Program-made: the position numbers and the translations under genes
Notes under the pieces: model-generated
Database searches by the model: none
Told to the model about the DNA's origin: nothing
Seen by the model: only the letters and a program-made list of their open reading frames with translations
Shown: positions 35,217 through 47,380 of the stretch, in pieces
Position numbering within the stretch: the first letter of the stretch is position 1
Layout: the number at the start of each line of letters is the position of its first letter
DNA from: Podospora bellae-mahoneyi
Lineage: Eukaryota > Ascomycota > Sordariomycetes > Sordariales > Podosporaceae
Length of the DNA: 64,000 nt
Reading direction: 5' to 3'
Assembly (NCBI RefSeq): GCF_035222275.1
Contig: NW_026946359.1
Span: forward strand, 7,068,001 to 7,132,000

Positions 35217-36843
35217 ATGGCGGACGGCGTTGGATTTGATCTGGGCCAGCTCTCCTCCCAGCAGCAGGAGGCTCTTCAGCAATACACCGATGTCACAGGC
35301 CAAGAAATCAAGGATGCGGTGCCCTTGTTGGAGAGGTCACAGTGGAATGTCCAAGTGCGTATCCTTTCCTCCACCCAGTCAGGCACTTCGTATGAGAGCA
35401 AATGTTTGGAAAGAGAGCTGACACGCCCTCCAGATAGCTATCGCCAAATTCTTTGACGGTGACGGGCCCGACCTGGTTGCTGAGGCCCAGGCTGCACAGG
35501 ATAATCCTCCGCCAGCCGCGGCAAGATATGAGAACTTACACGAGAGCTTCCTGGATGCCGACGATGATAGGCCGAGACGAACGAGGTCCCCAAGAACAGA
35601 AGCTGCCCCACGAGTGGTGCCGCAGCAGCCGGTTAGCATCCGGCCCCGAGGACTACTGTCGATTCTTTTGACGCCATTTTCAACCACATGGAGCTTGACG
35701 AGAGGTGTATTGGGTGTTTTTGGCCGGATCATCTCGTTCTTCTTCGCATTCCTACCTGCCTCGTTCCGGCCACGATACCTGGGTACGACCATCAGGGGCC
35801 TGGGCCAGGCTCATGGACGGACTGCGGCATTGCCACAGGAGGCAGCCAGGAGGTTTCGGCGCGAGTTTGAGGAGGCATACGGCACTCACGGCCTCGTGTT
35901 CTTCGAGGGAGGCCATGCCCAAGCTCTGGACACGGCAAAGAGGGAGCTCAAGTTTTTCCTGATGGTGTTGATATCACCCGAGCATGACGACACCGACTCC
36001 TTTATTCGAAACACACTCCTCAGCCCCGATGTTGTCAGCTACATCTCGGATCCCTCCAACAACATCATCCTTTGGGGAGGAAACGTGGCCGACCCCGAAG
36101 CCCATCAGGTGGCCAACGAGTATGCCTGTCTCAAATACCCCTTTTCGTGCATGGTATGCCTCACCCCCAAGGAGGGCAGCACAAGGATGGGGATTGTCAA
36201 GCGTCTGGTCGGACCCATGACGCCAGCCGCTTACCTTTCTGGGCTCCAGGATGCGATTACGAAGTACTCTCCCGATCTTAACGGCGTGCGGGCTGAGAGG
36301 GCGGCCCAGGAACATGCCCGAAATCTGAGGAATGAGCAGGACTCTGCATACGAGAGGTCGCTAGCCCGTGACCGCGAGCGAGCCCGACAAAAGCGCGAGG
36401 CTGAGGCGGCAGCGGCAGCGGCTGAGAAGCGTGCTCTGGAAGAAGCCGAAAGGGCAGCCCGACAGGAGGAGCTACGGAGGCAGTGGAGAAATTGGCGGGC
36501 CACGACCGTTGCGCCGGAGCCGGACACGAAGGATGCTGTCAGGTTGGCTCTCAACATGCCGGCTTCCGCTGGGGGCGGGCGGGTCATCCGCAGATTTGCC
36601 AGCGACACCACATTGGAGGAACTGTATGCGTTTGTGGAGTGTTATGGCCTTCTACAAGAAGGACCTCTGAATGAGAAGGCGGCTGAGCCAGAGGGGTACG
36701 AGCACAAGTATGGCTTCCAAGTTGCATCGGTGCTACCACGGGAGACCCTCCACCCCAGTAAGACAATCACGATTGGGCAAAAGATGGGCCGGGGCGGAAG
36801 TCTTGTGGTGGAAGATTTAATAGACGAAGATGAAGAAGAGTAG
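35217..36843 (+). CDS. ucp10: UBA-UAS-UBX protein of the FAF2/UBXD8/Ucp10 family
   Basis: Exons are 35217-35354 and 35434-36843, joined by a phase-0 intron with a GCTGAC branch site, giving 515 residues. The N-terminal UBA domain reads QQEALQQYTDVTG through LERSQWNVQIAIAKFFDG. A hydrophobic hairpin at about residues 119-150 (LLSILLTPF, VLGVFGRIISFFFAFLP) would insert into the ER or lipid-droplet surface. The thioredoxin-like UAS domain follows (LVFFEGGHAQALDTAK, NIILWGGNV). Next comes an Ala/Glu/Arg coiled coil (about 300-375), then the UBX domain (VRLALNMPASAG, GRVIRRFASDTTLEELYAFVE). Family members bring Cdc48/p97 to ubiquitinated ERAD substrates. The very acidic C-terminus (EDLIDEDEEE) is a minor feature. 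The ATG at 35217 lies in an AACATGG context. Confidence 0.92.
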
Positions 36844-38131
36844 ACGGGAAGGGGGGAAGGGAATATGCTTTGGGGTTTTAGGAGTTAGGGGATAGGTCGA
36901 TACACCGACTCCGAGTGGTCTTGCACAGGTGCAAGGACCAGCGGCAGGTAGCATTCAGCGAGAATAGGAAAATAAAAGTACTCTTCATGCCAGGTGATGC
37001 GCAATGTTGTCTTGAAGTCTGACGTTGACAAGCGCTTGGCCGGCATCCACGGGGAGCTGCTTGCGCGTCTGATTGACGACAAGGGGGGGCTGTGCGGGTT
37101 TAGCACCGTTCTACAACGGTCAAGTGTGTGTGTGCTACGTTGTCGATGTCTTGGTAGTGGTTTTGATATGAGACGAGACAGAACTGACACTGACACTGAC
37201 ACTGACAGGAACTCTTTTTCTCTTAGTGTGTCGATGTCTGGATCTTGGTGGTTTTCGTGTGTTGGCGCCTTATGCGAAGACCTTATGTCCACAACAGTCA
37301 ACGTCAAGACAATCCTTCATTGACTGGAGTCTTGCTCAACCAACTCGATATGGTTACACCCAACTCGGATTTGGAAACGGAACCCGGACGGGCGGCTGCC
37401 TGGCGTGAGTCTGGACCGTTTTGCTGCCATACATATATATATATATGTATATATATATATGATAACAATTCTATTTTCATTGCTTTCATAGCTTCCTTGT
37501 CAGCTGTTGAAGAACTCAAAAGACTTGAGACCTGGCAGCTCGGACCAACAGCTCAGTTTGAACACCAACCAGCCCGCCTGCTCACCGCAAACCATACCAG
37601 TTCATCATCACCACCCGGTCTATTTTCACATAACAACTGTTGGGGTTTGGAGAACATCGGGAATCCCTTTTTGCCTGTGGCTCAGTTATCTATCTACCTT
37701 TGACAAAACGGGGCCGAGATCAAAGACCCTTGTTACATCGCGCAACGCACCACCATCCCGCAGGTCACGCACTCACTGCGGGGGCAACACAACGCCAGCC
37801 GGACGGGAATCAGCAGGCAGGCCACCCATCAACAAAACCCGAAACCCGGACAGGAAAATCGCAAACTTCTGGGTAACGGCACACACGAATTCTCAATCGC
37901 GTCTTTGCGCATTCTCAATCCTCTCCATACCTTTTCTCTTGCCGCCCTGGTCTGCTGCGCTTGTGTGGGTCACTTTCGGTGTGGAAATCATCTCCAATCC
38001 AACTCGCGATACGGCGCCGGCGGCTTCTGTCAGGACGCGCGCGCATCTGCACCAGATCCACCTTCGCCGACAGGTTCGCTCTCGCATGAATAAACACCTG
38101 GGAACATCAGATACATACGGAGAGCGACACC
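36844..38131. other. Intergenic region before the VHS-GAT gene
   Basis: Holds an ACTGAC hexanucleotide repeat near 37183-37209, an imperfect TA palindrome at 37432-37461 and CT-rich DNA. A 226-codon plus frame (37507-38187) overlaps the true first exon of the next gene in another frame and is rejected. Confidence 0.55.
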
Positions 38132-39963
38132 ATGATGAAGAATTTCAGTATGAACAAGGTGCTGGGCACCATAAAGAAGAGGAATAGTATGCCTGAGCAT
38201 CGTCACGACGTCCAGTGATGCTCCGAAGCTAACCCTGCTGCAGCCTCGGACAGCACCACCGACATCCCAGCCGTTGTAGATCCCGCAACTGAACAGCCCC
38301 AAGACACTGCTGCGCGCTGTGTGGTACGTTTGCGCCATTCGCTCTCCCCTGCTTGTACGGGACACTGATTGCGATATCTCCTGCAGAAAGCCTTTTGCGA
38401 ATCAAGAGGAAGCTCCACGGTACGTACCTGCTTCCCTCTTCTGGAAGCCCTGACGCTGTTCGAGATCTGAGACAAATGTGATCCAGGGCGACGATGTCAT
38501 CTACCTACCTGCTATCGTCGAAGCCGCCGTTGCCTCGCCTGTCGCAGCGACCGAGTCCGCCCGATTGATCCGCAAGTTCCTGAGCCGCGACTACTGGAGC
38601 AGACCGGCGTGCCAGTACAATGCCATCATGCTCATCCGCATCCTCTCCGACAACCCCGGCCCTGGGTTCACCAGAAACTTCGACAAGAAGTTCGTCGATG
38701 TTTGCAAGGATTTGTTACGCGCCGGTCGCGATTCCAGCGTTAGGCAGCTGTTGATGGAGACATTGGACACGTTCGAGACATCCAAGGGGTACGACGAGGG
38801 GCTGAACCTCATCATCGCCATGTGGCAGAAGGAAAAGAGGAAGGCCTACGAAGCATACTCAGTGCGGTCACCTATCACCTATCGATTGAGATGTACTGAC
38901 CTCGAGATAGACCACACCATCCACCTACGCCATCCCCCGCAACCACAACGTGCCCCCCTACCCCCAGCAGTACCCCCAACAATTCCCTTCGCAATACCCC
39001 CAACCCCCTCACCACCACAGCCACCACCACTCCTCTTCCCGATCCAGTCGCCACCGCCTCCCCGACCCCATCGAACTCGCCAATCGCCTCGAGGAAGCCC
39101 GCACCTCAGCCAAGCTCCTCGAACAGCTCGTCGCCTCCACGCCCACCCAAGAAGTCCTCGCCAACGACCTCATCAAGGAGTTCTCCGAGCGCTGCACCGG
39201 CGCCAGCAAGTCCATCCAGGGGTACATGTCCTGCGAGAACCCCGCACCGGACAACGACACGATGGAGTCCCTCATCGACACCAACGAGCAGCTCCAGCAA
39301 GCCCTCAACCAGCACCACCGCGCTGTCCTCCAAGCCAAGAAACACCTCGGCGAGGCCAGATCGGACAACAACACCCCCGTTTCCCCCTCGGGCCAACAAG
39401 ACCAACCCCCTGTCCCACCCAGAAAACCAATGGGGAGTGGCTATGGTGGGAACGGGTTTGGGGTAGCAGGCGGCGCGGGGTTTGGACCGTCAGGGTCGAG
39501 TTCAAGAAGCAACAGCAATGGAAAGGGGAAGGCATCTGCCGAACCGTCGTACCGGACGAATAACCCCAACCCGGCGTATGGACCTTCGGCGAGTATGGCT
39601 GGGCCGTCGAGGTCGAATACGGGTACTCCTGCGCAGCAGGAGGAGGATCCGTTCCGTGATCCTGAGCCGAGACTCTCGACGAACAATAGGAGAGTCAGCG
39701 AGGATGAGACGCCTAGGTTGGGGTATGAGCCTTTTCATCCCGGGTTTGGAGGGGGAGGGGCAGGGAACGGGAGTGCAGGGGAGCAGGTAGGGGCAGGGCC
39801 GTCGTCGAAGAAGGACAAGGATGTTGAGCCGGTGACGCCCATATCGGATGCGACGGAGGAGCAGGAGGATGCGTACACCCGGGCCGCGAGGGAGAGGCCG
39901 ACAGCTGGGGGGAGTGGGAGTGAGCAGGTGGTGAAGGACCCGGGGCCGCTGTACAGGTACTAG
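38132..39963 (+). CDS. VHS-GAT domain sorting adaptor (Lsb5/TOM1-like)
   Basis: Five exons: 38132-38186, 38244-38323, 38387-38419, 38487-38861 and 38911-39963. All junctions are in phase, giving 531 residues. The short early exons give MMKNFSMNKVLGTIKKRN and VKAFCESRGSSTGDDVIYLP, the usual opening of this fungal family. A VHS-type superhelix covers about residues 57-180 (IVEAAVASPVAA, QYNAIMLIRILSDNPG, FDKKFVDVCKDLLR). A His/Pro/Tyr-rich linker is followed by a GAT domain at about 230-330 (LANRLEEARTSAKLLEQLV, MESLIDTNEQLQQALNQH). The remaining 200 residues are a disordered Gly/Ser/Pro tail with PPVPPRKP, an SH3-binding type motif. Relatives bind ubiquitinated cargo and actin regulators at endosomes or the plasma membrane. 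The second Met (38135) is an equally good start. Confidence 0.88.
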
Positions 39964-40651
39964 ACTGCGACTCGGGCCGAGAAGCGGGAAGGGGCAGTTG
40001 TGATGGTCGGGTAGGAGATGGGAGAGAGGGATCGGAGGGGTGGGATTGGAGGGCTGTCAGGGGGGTGGCGGCCGATGAAAGGGGGGAGGAAGCGTGATAT
40101 GGAAGTGATGGATCAATTTTTCCGGGGAGGTTTGACGATTCTGGAAGTGAGCTCGTGGTGTGAGGGTGGTGCGGTGGGGTGGTGATGGATATGTGTGCTG
40201 TCCAAGGGCGGGAGCCCCATAGCCGTCAGTTCCTGCTTGATCTGACAGGCTGGCTCGATGCTACACTAATCGCAAGCCGATGAAGAGAAGGTGGCCGGGA
40301 AGACGCTCATCGGTCTGGACTTTTAGCAATTGGGCGTCCATGCGGCTGTGGTCTCGCGTGGCGGCGAGAAAGAAAGGTCTCAGTCATCTATCTATCTCGC
40401 TTTTTTGGGGAGGCGCGGGGGAGGGGAAGGGGGATGTCTTGGATGACAGACGCCCACTCAGTTCAGCGTGCATAGATGCCCGATGAACAGTTGGTGATGA
40501 AGAGGGTGTTGTCGAAAAGGGAGTAAGCTTGGCGAGGTTTTGAGTGGGAGAGACGGTCTGGCGAGGAAGCCGGTCGTGGGAAGAAGAAAAAGAGGGGAAA
40601 AGCAAGAAAAAGAAAACATATCACTTTTCTTTACAGCAAGCGCACTTTGCA

Positions 40652-40720
<69 letters not shown>

Positions 40721-41762
40721 ACGCCACACCACACCACGCCACACCAAACCCACACCGATAGGGTGTTCGTCGGCTGCTACCTAGCACCATGACTCGCCGT
40801 CGGGCTTTCTGGGCTTGTCTTGGACCAGGTCTAGGCCTCTTTGGAGCCCATATACATGCCTTATCACTGTGGAGGGGTTTTGATCCGATGGGGTTTATGG
40901 GCAGATTCGGAAAAGGGGGGGGGGGAGAGGGTAATTTGGGGAGGAATACATATTGCAAAGAGAGGGTTTTTTACGTTTCCTGTTCAGATATCACCGTCAT
41001 GTATGCGGCGGAAAGAGCGTTCATATCTGTTGATTTCATCGGCTTCTAGTTCACAGGTAGTTCTTTGCTTCTTACTATTTCTAAACATGATTTCTCACAC
41101 ACTAATCTGTCACGATTCTGTACTGGAGACTTCTTGGTGATTCGTGATTCTTCCGCCATATGCCGGAGGGAAACGCCCCAGTGGCCGATGATTGGAGGAT
41201 AGGGGTTACCGCAAAACAAACAAAAAAGCAATTCTAGGCGTTGAGTTGCACCTCGATCGATGATGACCAAGCATGTCCCGTCTTCTTTCTTACCGTCTCG
41301 CATCCCCTTGAGCCTCGAGCACGAGACAGGGTTACTTTTGGTTGGCCCGGCTGCAAACCGCAAGGCTGCCGGTGGGACAGCCCGGCCCAGTTCCCGATCA
41401 CGCAACTCGCAGCTGGGTGCAGTCGAATCACGACCTCTCGTCTAGCAGCCAGTAGGAAGACTGCGGTGTGATCTGCATGGGAGCGGACAACGACAGCAGA
41501 AGAAGAAGAAGCAAGAAAGCAAAGAGCTGCTGGGTGAGGTTGACCGGGAAGCTGCATGTGCATACCGAGAAAGCGCGCTGAAGAAGGCAACAAGTGGGAA
41601 GTGGCTTGCACATGTGAAAGTCTACGCAGATAAGGCGTTTGTATTGCAGTGCGGATAGGCCAATGTTTGTTGCCTTGTAGGGAGTTTCGTGGTAACTCAC
41701 GGCGCGGGCCGAAGCACTGATGGCTTTCCCGCCTGACTGGCTGATGATTTCTGCCGTCAAAG
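39964..41762. other. Intergenic region with a CA repeat
   Basis: The 3' flank of the VHS-GAT gene, the CA repeat listed separately, and short frames without motifs. No supported gene. Confidence 0.5.
40653..40719. repeat. (CA)n microsatellite
   Basis: About 33 uninterrupted CA units, followed by a degenerate CACGC / CACAC stretch. Confidence 0.97.
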
Positions 41763-42262
41763 TCAGGGAGCCACGGAACTCAAGAGATACTGTGGCCGAG
41801 GGTGAATCTCCCATGAGAACAGCATACCCATCTCATGCTTCGTCCCTGGGGTGAGCTGGTTGGAAAGAGGCCTTCTGAAAGTTATCTGAAAATGTCCAGT
41901 GCGTCAGTAGCAAACCTGTCCTCTACCCTACCGCTCTGCAGTTTCATTCTCACATGGACATCCCACACGGATGTCGCACAGGTTTTGAACATGGGGAAAG
42001 ACAGTGGATCGTTAGCTTGGGGGGCTGCGCGGAGAGAGACGGTCGAGTTCCAGCGGTTATCTCGATGTTGAACAGACATCAGATGTAAGCCAGTTCCAAA
42101 CTCGTCCCATGTCTTCTGACTGGAATGATTACCCAGTTTCAAAACTACCACGGACAATGACAAGGGATAGAACATACGGCTTGTGGGAAGTCTCTGTTGC
42201 GCCATCTCATGGACCCCATGACGGCCGCGGTCAGGGTAGGGGGAGCGGGTGGCTTTTCTCAT
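41763..42262 (-). CDS. Coding-like segments, possible small gene or gene relic
   Basis: Exon-like stretches 42262-41954 and 41885-41763 join in phase through a 68-nt intron (donor GTGAGA, branch CTACTGACG, acceptor TTTTCAG). The product would be 143 residues, ending VWDVH-ITFRRPLSNQLTP to LLSSVAP. A different frame at 41814-41700 reads LTLTAEIISQSGGKAISASARA and then meets a GTGAGT donor. That is reminiscent of the beta3-alpha3 region of short-chain dehydrogenases. Two coding-like frames overlapping in one spot suggest that at least one is spurious, or that this is a decayed dehydrogenase gene. No function is assigned. Confidence 0.25.
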
Positions 42263-43493
42263 TCATCCCCACTAGACTGTGTAGCATGAGAGCTACGGAG
42301 AAGGTCTGGTTGGGGAGAGGTGACCGGTCACAGGAAGTTCGCGAGGCGGGACGGCTGTCGACCTGTCCTTGCCCGCCCTCACCCACCATGTTCTCTGTCG
42401 AGGGACAGGAGGTTCCTCACCGGTCAAAGAAGCAACTTCTAAAGATGGTAAGCATCCCACACGATACCTCGTCATCAGCGGACCTTGTATTCGGGTGCTT
42501 GGCTTGGTTGAGAGTCGTCCTACCCCAGATCGTGGGGGCCTTTTGAGCAGCTCTGTTCTGAGGTGACGCTGTCAGCGAGGACAGACGACTAGGTGCTGTG
42601 GCATGGATAGCTGTAGGGTGCCGTAAAATATCCGTGTCCTGCTCTGATGCGAGCAACAATGCTTGTGAGAGGTGAGTTCTCAACTTGACAAGGAGACGAG
42701 CGCGATTTTTCTCACGCCTATTGTACTACTCTGCAGGCCAAAACAAGACAAGTCCAAAATCCAAAATGCCGATCAAATCACCCTCGGTTCCGAAGCGGAA
42801 GCGACCTTGCTGATAATCAGACGAGGGGGGGAGGCGAGTGATGGGATCTTCAGCTCTCTCCCTGGCATTATCATAGTTTTGAGGACAGCGCGGTTTCACT
42901 CCCTCCGTCCCGGTGACCATCCTGAGCGTCTAGACCTATCGAGTCTCCCGAAACTCACGTCACTGTGACCGAGTTTGTGTGCTCTCCACGGAGCATAGTC
43001 CGCGGCAACTGCCCAGAACGCCTTGCTCCCGGTACACATGCTCTAGCGCCCCTGATGTTTCAACACGACCGCTGTGCGCGCTTGTCTTGAATTCCATCAC
43101 CTCCTCATATGCTTTTCCGGCAAGACAAGAATGGGTTCATGATGGAGGTCTTCTGTGTATAAATGTCAGGGTCGCTGGCATCTAATCCAGGAAGACGGTG
43201 TCTGCCAGTCTGGGCCTCCATCCGAGTCTTCTTGCCTCACCCCACAAAACACCGTGTGCAGATTGTCTATTAGGACACCCGGCATTGACGCTCTCTCCTG
43301 AGTGACGGCGGTCAATACCCTTGGCACTTGCAACCATCTGTGCTAGTCCATCTCAGTCAAACTACCTGCCACCTGAAGCCGCTCAGCTGTCGAAGCTAGC
43401 CTTGATACTTTTGAGCATCGACGATTACCCGTGGATATTTCTGCAGCCAGGGGCTCTCGGTTCCAGTCAACAAGGCGTTGTGCTGACTGCAGG
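42263..43493. other. Region without a supported gene
   Basis: Scattered short frames only. It may contain upstream exons of the leucine-rich gene that follows, because that gene's first exon begins without a clear leader. Confidence 0.4.
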
Positions 43494-44709
43494 ATGACAT
43501 CGGTTCATCATGGCAACAATCTGATAGGGGACAGTATAGAACACGATGTCCATCCTGATAGGGTTGCTGTGATGATTAGGGACAACCTCCCCGAGCTTCA
43601 AAGCATTCTCTTCTCATTCACCAGCAGAGTTGTACGTTATCCGCCCTGTCCAATGTTCTGCTAGCTAACATAACATATCACAGACAGGCCGCTCATGGAT
43701 GCTTACAACAGTTCTTCAGCCACCTGCTTCGACGTCTCGTCGGCCCAGGGTGCAAATGCTGGGGCTTCCACTTATGCGGGCCGACAGTTGCGACTACATC
43801 AGCTCCATTCCCAGGAGGCATCTCACTTGGTTGAGCGTGACCGGACCGGGATCGTTTGTCACCGTCAACATGTTGAAGCAACGGCTCATGCAGACACGGG
43901 GTCTGGAAACACTCCATCTGCGCAATTTTGCCGAGCGTTCCTTCGAGTTCGTGAGCAATGAGAGATTGCCAGCCCTTCTGGAGCTGGTTCTTGAGAGCTA
44001 TGACTGGCGACACTCTCTGGCAGAGAGCACCAACAACTGGGACTTTTCTCGACTCAAGGTCCTCATGCTATTCTCGGTCAAGCATCTGACGAGCCTGTTC
44101 AGAGTCATCTCGCAAGTCCCGCACCGTTTGGAGACGTTGGTTTTCGACATGGAATGGGGCCCTGAAGTCATACCGAGTCTTCAAACGCTTTGCGCATGTC
44201 CCTGTCTACACACGGTTGTGGTCCGCCTTCCGCCCAAGCTGCCAACCACCGACACAGACCTTCTCCAACAGCTCCAGATACCCCTCAAGGAGGCCCACGA
44301 CAACCTCGCGTATAAGCTGGCCGCGGGCATCATCCACCTCCTGCTCCGATCTAGACTCGGCAATACCAAGTGGCAAGACATCTATGTCCTGTTCGGGGGG
44401 TGGAAGATGTGGGATAACGCCGGGCTGCATCCAGGCTACTACTTCAAGTACATCGGCCCCGTCAGTGAAGGGATGCACATTGAAAACCTCAACAAATTCG
44501 ACATGCAGGCGTTGTTGGCAACAGTGGCCAGAATGACGGGTGCTGGAGCAGAGGGTGCCACAACGCTGGACGACGCAAAAAAGAAGAAGGCAAGACGTCC
44601 CCCGCCTGTCGGGCAGAGTGGTGACAGGATGGGATTCTATCACGAGGTGTATGGTTTGCGCTCCTTGTTGGCATCGAAGCCGTTGGATAGGATTTCTTTG
44701 TCTTTTTGA
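43494..44709 (+). CDS. Leucine-rich F-box-like protein, start uncertain
   Basis: Exons 43494-43631 and 43684-44709 join in phase 0 through a 52-nt intron (donor GTACGT, branch GCTAAC, acceptor CACAG), giving 387 residues. The protein has irregular leucine-rich spacing (LETLHLRNF, LPALLELVLESYDW, FSRLKVLMLFSVKHLTSLF, LETLVFDMEW) as in the C-terminal part of fungal F-box/LRR proteins. A basic KKKKARRPPP patch lies near the end. No F-box is visible at the N-terminus chosen. An acceptor-like CTGACTGCAG just before 43494 suggests one or more exons further upstream, so the start is provisional. Such proteins would choose substrates for SCF ubiquitin ligases, but that is inference here. Confidence 0.65.
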
Positions 44710-45027
44710 AGGCTATCTGGCATGACATCTCTTCTACTTTCCAGTGCTTGGTCGACATCATCACATGGCAGACTCGATGCTTCAATCTCCATTTACGAGT
44801 ATTGGTTTTCCTTATCTGGATCTTTCAGCTTCTTTTCCCTCCCTTCTTCAATCCTTTTGCTTTTGTTAGTTTCCTTTTGGCTTTGGACACTTGCCTGCTT
44901 TTCTTGCCCATCATTTCCCGTGTTCTTGACTCGTATCTTCCTCGCCAACATTCCTTTTCATTGACCATCTTCTTCTCGACTTCTTTTACATGAGTGAGTC
45001 AGTGACCGACCTCATGTTGGTACATCA
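44710..45027. other. 3' flank of the leucine-rich gene
   Basis: CT-rich DNA (TTTTCCTT blocks) downstream of the stop. No gene is seen. Confidence 0.5.
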
Positions 45028-45495
45028 CTACTTGATGATGATTTTCTTGGCTTTCTCTCTACTATGTTTGATGACAGGCTGCAGCCTGTAGTGTGCGGTT
45101 GACTTTTGCTGCTTCAAGTCATTCCTCTCGGGCAATTTCGTTTTAGTTGGTAATTGTTCAAGGCTGATCTGGTTTTCAAGAACTTGCTCCAAGGCACGGG
45201 GCGATGATCTCTCATTTGGGCTGGCGTCTGGAGGTTGCTTCGGGTGGCAGTCTGCCGGTACCAGGATAGAGCAGCCAGGGGTCAAGGGTTTGGGTAGGCG
45301 TTTTCGCTGGCGGTGCATGAGATATGCGGCGAGGACGGAGAGACTGACAAAGCTGTTTCCCTGATGAGGACCTGGAGACAGAATACCATCTAGCGGCGTG
45401 GCCAGGGCAGTGGATAAGCAAATATATTCTGCCTTCTGCCGTGCTCGACCCATTGATCGTGCTTTGTGACTGAACGAGATCAGCCAGTATCGCAT
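45028..45495 (-). CDS. Hypothetical small ORF with a membrane-like segment
   Basis: A 155-codon frame starts MRYWLISFSHKARSMG. Residues about 48-61 (SFVSLSVLAAYLM) are hydrophobic and are followed by HRQRKRLPKP. The C-terminus is Lys-rich (REKAKKIIIK). Codon use is fair, but no intron, motif or clear promoter supports it. The first part may be intronic if a GTCCTCATCAG acceptor at about 45371 is used. Confidence 0.3.
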   Translation of the reverse strand: MRYWLISFSHKARSMGRARQKAEYICLSTALATPLDGILSPGPHQGNSFVSLSVLAAYLMHRQRKRLPKPLTPGCSILVPADCHPKQPPDASPNERSSPRALEQVLENQISLEQLPTKTKLPERNDLKQQKSTAHYRLQPVIKHSREKAKKIIIK

Positions 45496-45651
45496 GCGTG
45501 ACCATGCGTTCTTCTGCTCCTCCTGTCAGCAAGTTCTGAACGGCCTGGAATACTTCGCGGCGATATGTTTGTTTTCTTACATCTTACAGAAATTATTCTT
45601 ACAAATCACCACATCCAACTAGGTAACTTTTCGAATTAGCACCCCCTCCCC
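45496..45651. other. Short intergenic gap
   Basis: AT-richer DNA before the stop of the next minus-strand gene. No feature. Confidence 0.4.
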
Positions 45652-45934
45652 CTATTTCGGCACACCTTCCTCCTCCTTCTCCATCCTCCTCCTCACCTCC
45701 CCCAGCTTCTGCTCCAGCGACACCTTTTGCTTCCAGAGCTCCCCCCTTGAGTTTTCGAGCATGGCCACTTTTTCGTCGGTGGTGAGCTCCTTGACCTTTT
45801 GTTTTTCCTAATGACTCTTTGTTAGCACACCCGAGTTTCACAACCGTCTACCTACCCCGATGTATAATTTCAGGACGCAATTTATGCTTGATTTCGGGAC
45901 ATGGAAAATGGAAATGGGTTGCGTGAGGAAAAAA

Positions 45935-45965
<31 letters not shown>

Positions 45966-46606
45966 TAAAAATAAAAATAAAAATAAAAATAAAAATAAAA
46001 ATAAAAATAAAAATAAAAATAAAAATAAAAATAAAAATAAAAATAAAAATATAAATGAAAATAAAAATAAAAATAAAAATAAAAATAAAAATAAAAATAA
46101 AAATAAAAATATAAATGAAAATAAAAATATAAATAAAAATAAAAATATAAATAAAAATAAAAATAAAAATAAAAATAAAAATAAAAACAATAATAATAAA
46201 TAAGTTAAAATATAAAAATATAAAAATTAAAAAATAAAAAATAAAAAATTAAAGAAAATAAGTCTTATGCAGGATGGTGTGGATATGGGGAGTTTGGAGA
46301 AAAGAGAGGGCGGCAGGGGGGGGGACGAACCTCGTTCCACTCCCTCTGCGTCTTCAACCCGGCGCCGTAGATGGACCCGGTGAATGCCGTCGCGGCGAAG
46401 GCGCCGGTCCAGATGAGGCGTTTCCAGCGGGGTGCTGGCTCGGGTTTCCCGTCTGTTGCCGACTTTGGATCGGCTTTTCCTTGGGTTTGCTGCCGCGTGG
46501 AAGATTTGCCGTAGGGTTGGGATTTGAGGTGGGGGGCTGAGGTTGTGAAGGCTGTGAAGGCTCGTTTGGGGGGCAGTCGAAGGAGGGCCTGTGGTGGTCG
46601 GGACAT
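45652..46606 (-). CDS. Small mitochondrial-type single-pass protein with coiled coil
   Basis: Exons 46606-46331 and 45807-45652 are separated by a 523-nt intron (donor GTTCGT, branch GCTAAC, acceptor CATTAG), giving 143 residues. The N-terminus (MSRPPQALLRLPPKRAFTAF) is basic, hydroxylated and free of acids, as in mitochondrial presequences. A membrane segment follows at about residues 67-87 (LIWTGAFAATAFTGSIYGAG). The second exon encodes a charged coiled coil (VKELTTDEKVAMLENSRGEL, LEQKLGEVRRR). The exon junction WNE-EKQKVKEL continues the helix. This layout resembles small inner-membrane assembly factors, but I do not recognise the family. The intron is unusually long because it contains the AAAAAT array. 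Confidence 0.7.
45929..46258. repeat. (AAAAAT)n array inside an intron
   Basis: About 330 bp of AAAAAT hexamers on the plus strand (ATTTTT in the transcript), with scattered variants such as AAAAATATAAATGA. It lies entirely inside the intron of the small mitochondrial-type gene and makes up more than 60 percent of it. Confidence 0.97.
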
Positions 46607-47380
46607 TCTGTGTGGTTTTGTGATGACTTGTAAAGTCTTCTGACCTGGCGAGCCTGTGGTGAGTTTGAGACTGGTTTTATCAGCACACAAACTGACAGAC
46701 AAGTAAGGGGGGCGGGGTGGTGTGCTCACACTGTCATGATGAAAGATTGACTGAGTGAGTGAGCTGTGAGGTCGCTTTGGGTGAAAGCAAGGGTTTGGGG
46801 CGCACGGACCTGCACTATGTCAGGGCCGGATAACCGGGACGGACACTGCTTGGTTTGCTCTGGCGGGAAAGTGGGGCTTCTGACTTCTGCCTTCTTTCAA
46901 GGACACATCTCAAACCGGGAAGTTGGCAGCTTCTGGGGGAGGCAGGTATGGTATGTCCGCTGACGGAGATGATTGAGGGGCTTGTGGGTTGTGAGTAATC
47001 GCCCTGCGGTTCATGTCCCATCGGGAGAGGGGGGGGCATGGAGATGGGAAGTAGGTCTCGAAGAGACGGTGCAGGATGTTCAGTTGTGGTTTACCAGACG
47101 AGTCTTGTCTCATTGCCTTGGGTGGCATTGTGTTCTGGATAAGGCGAGGTCGGTGTCTCTTCCCGCTCCAGCTCCACGTGTTGTGTGTGTGATTCGATTC
47201 GCTCAATCCGAGTGGTGAGGTCAGCTCCTGGATCGCCCATGTTTCTTCACTGATGGCACCTTTTTGAGACAATCAAGACCTCAACTTATCCCCTGTTTTG
47301 CACCTACAACTCCCCCTTTTGACACCACATCTGCAGACCCCCTCCTATCCTTCCGTCCGTAGTTTTCCAGTTTCGAGAAC
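46607..47380. other. Bidirectional promoter region
   Basis: 774 bp between two divergently transcribed genes (the mitochondrial-type gene and SHB17). It contains GA/CT-rich patches and a C-rich leader before 47381. No further gene. Confidence 0.6.

Noticed and set aside
37507-38187. 226-codon plus frame
   Set aside because: It overlaps exon 1 of the VHS-GAT gene in another frame and is low in conserved features.
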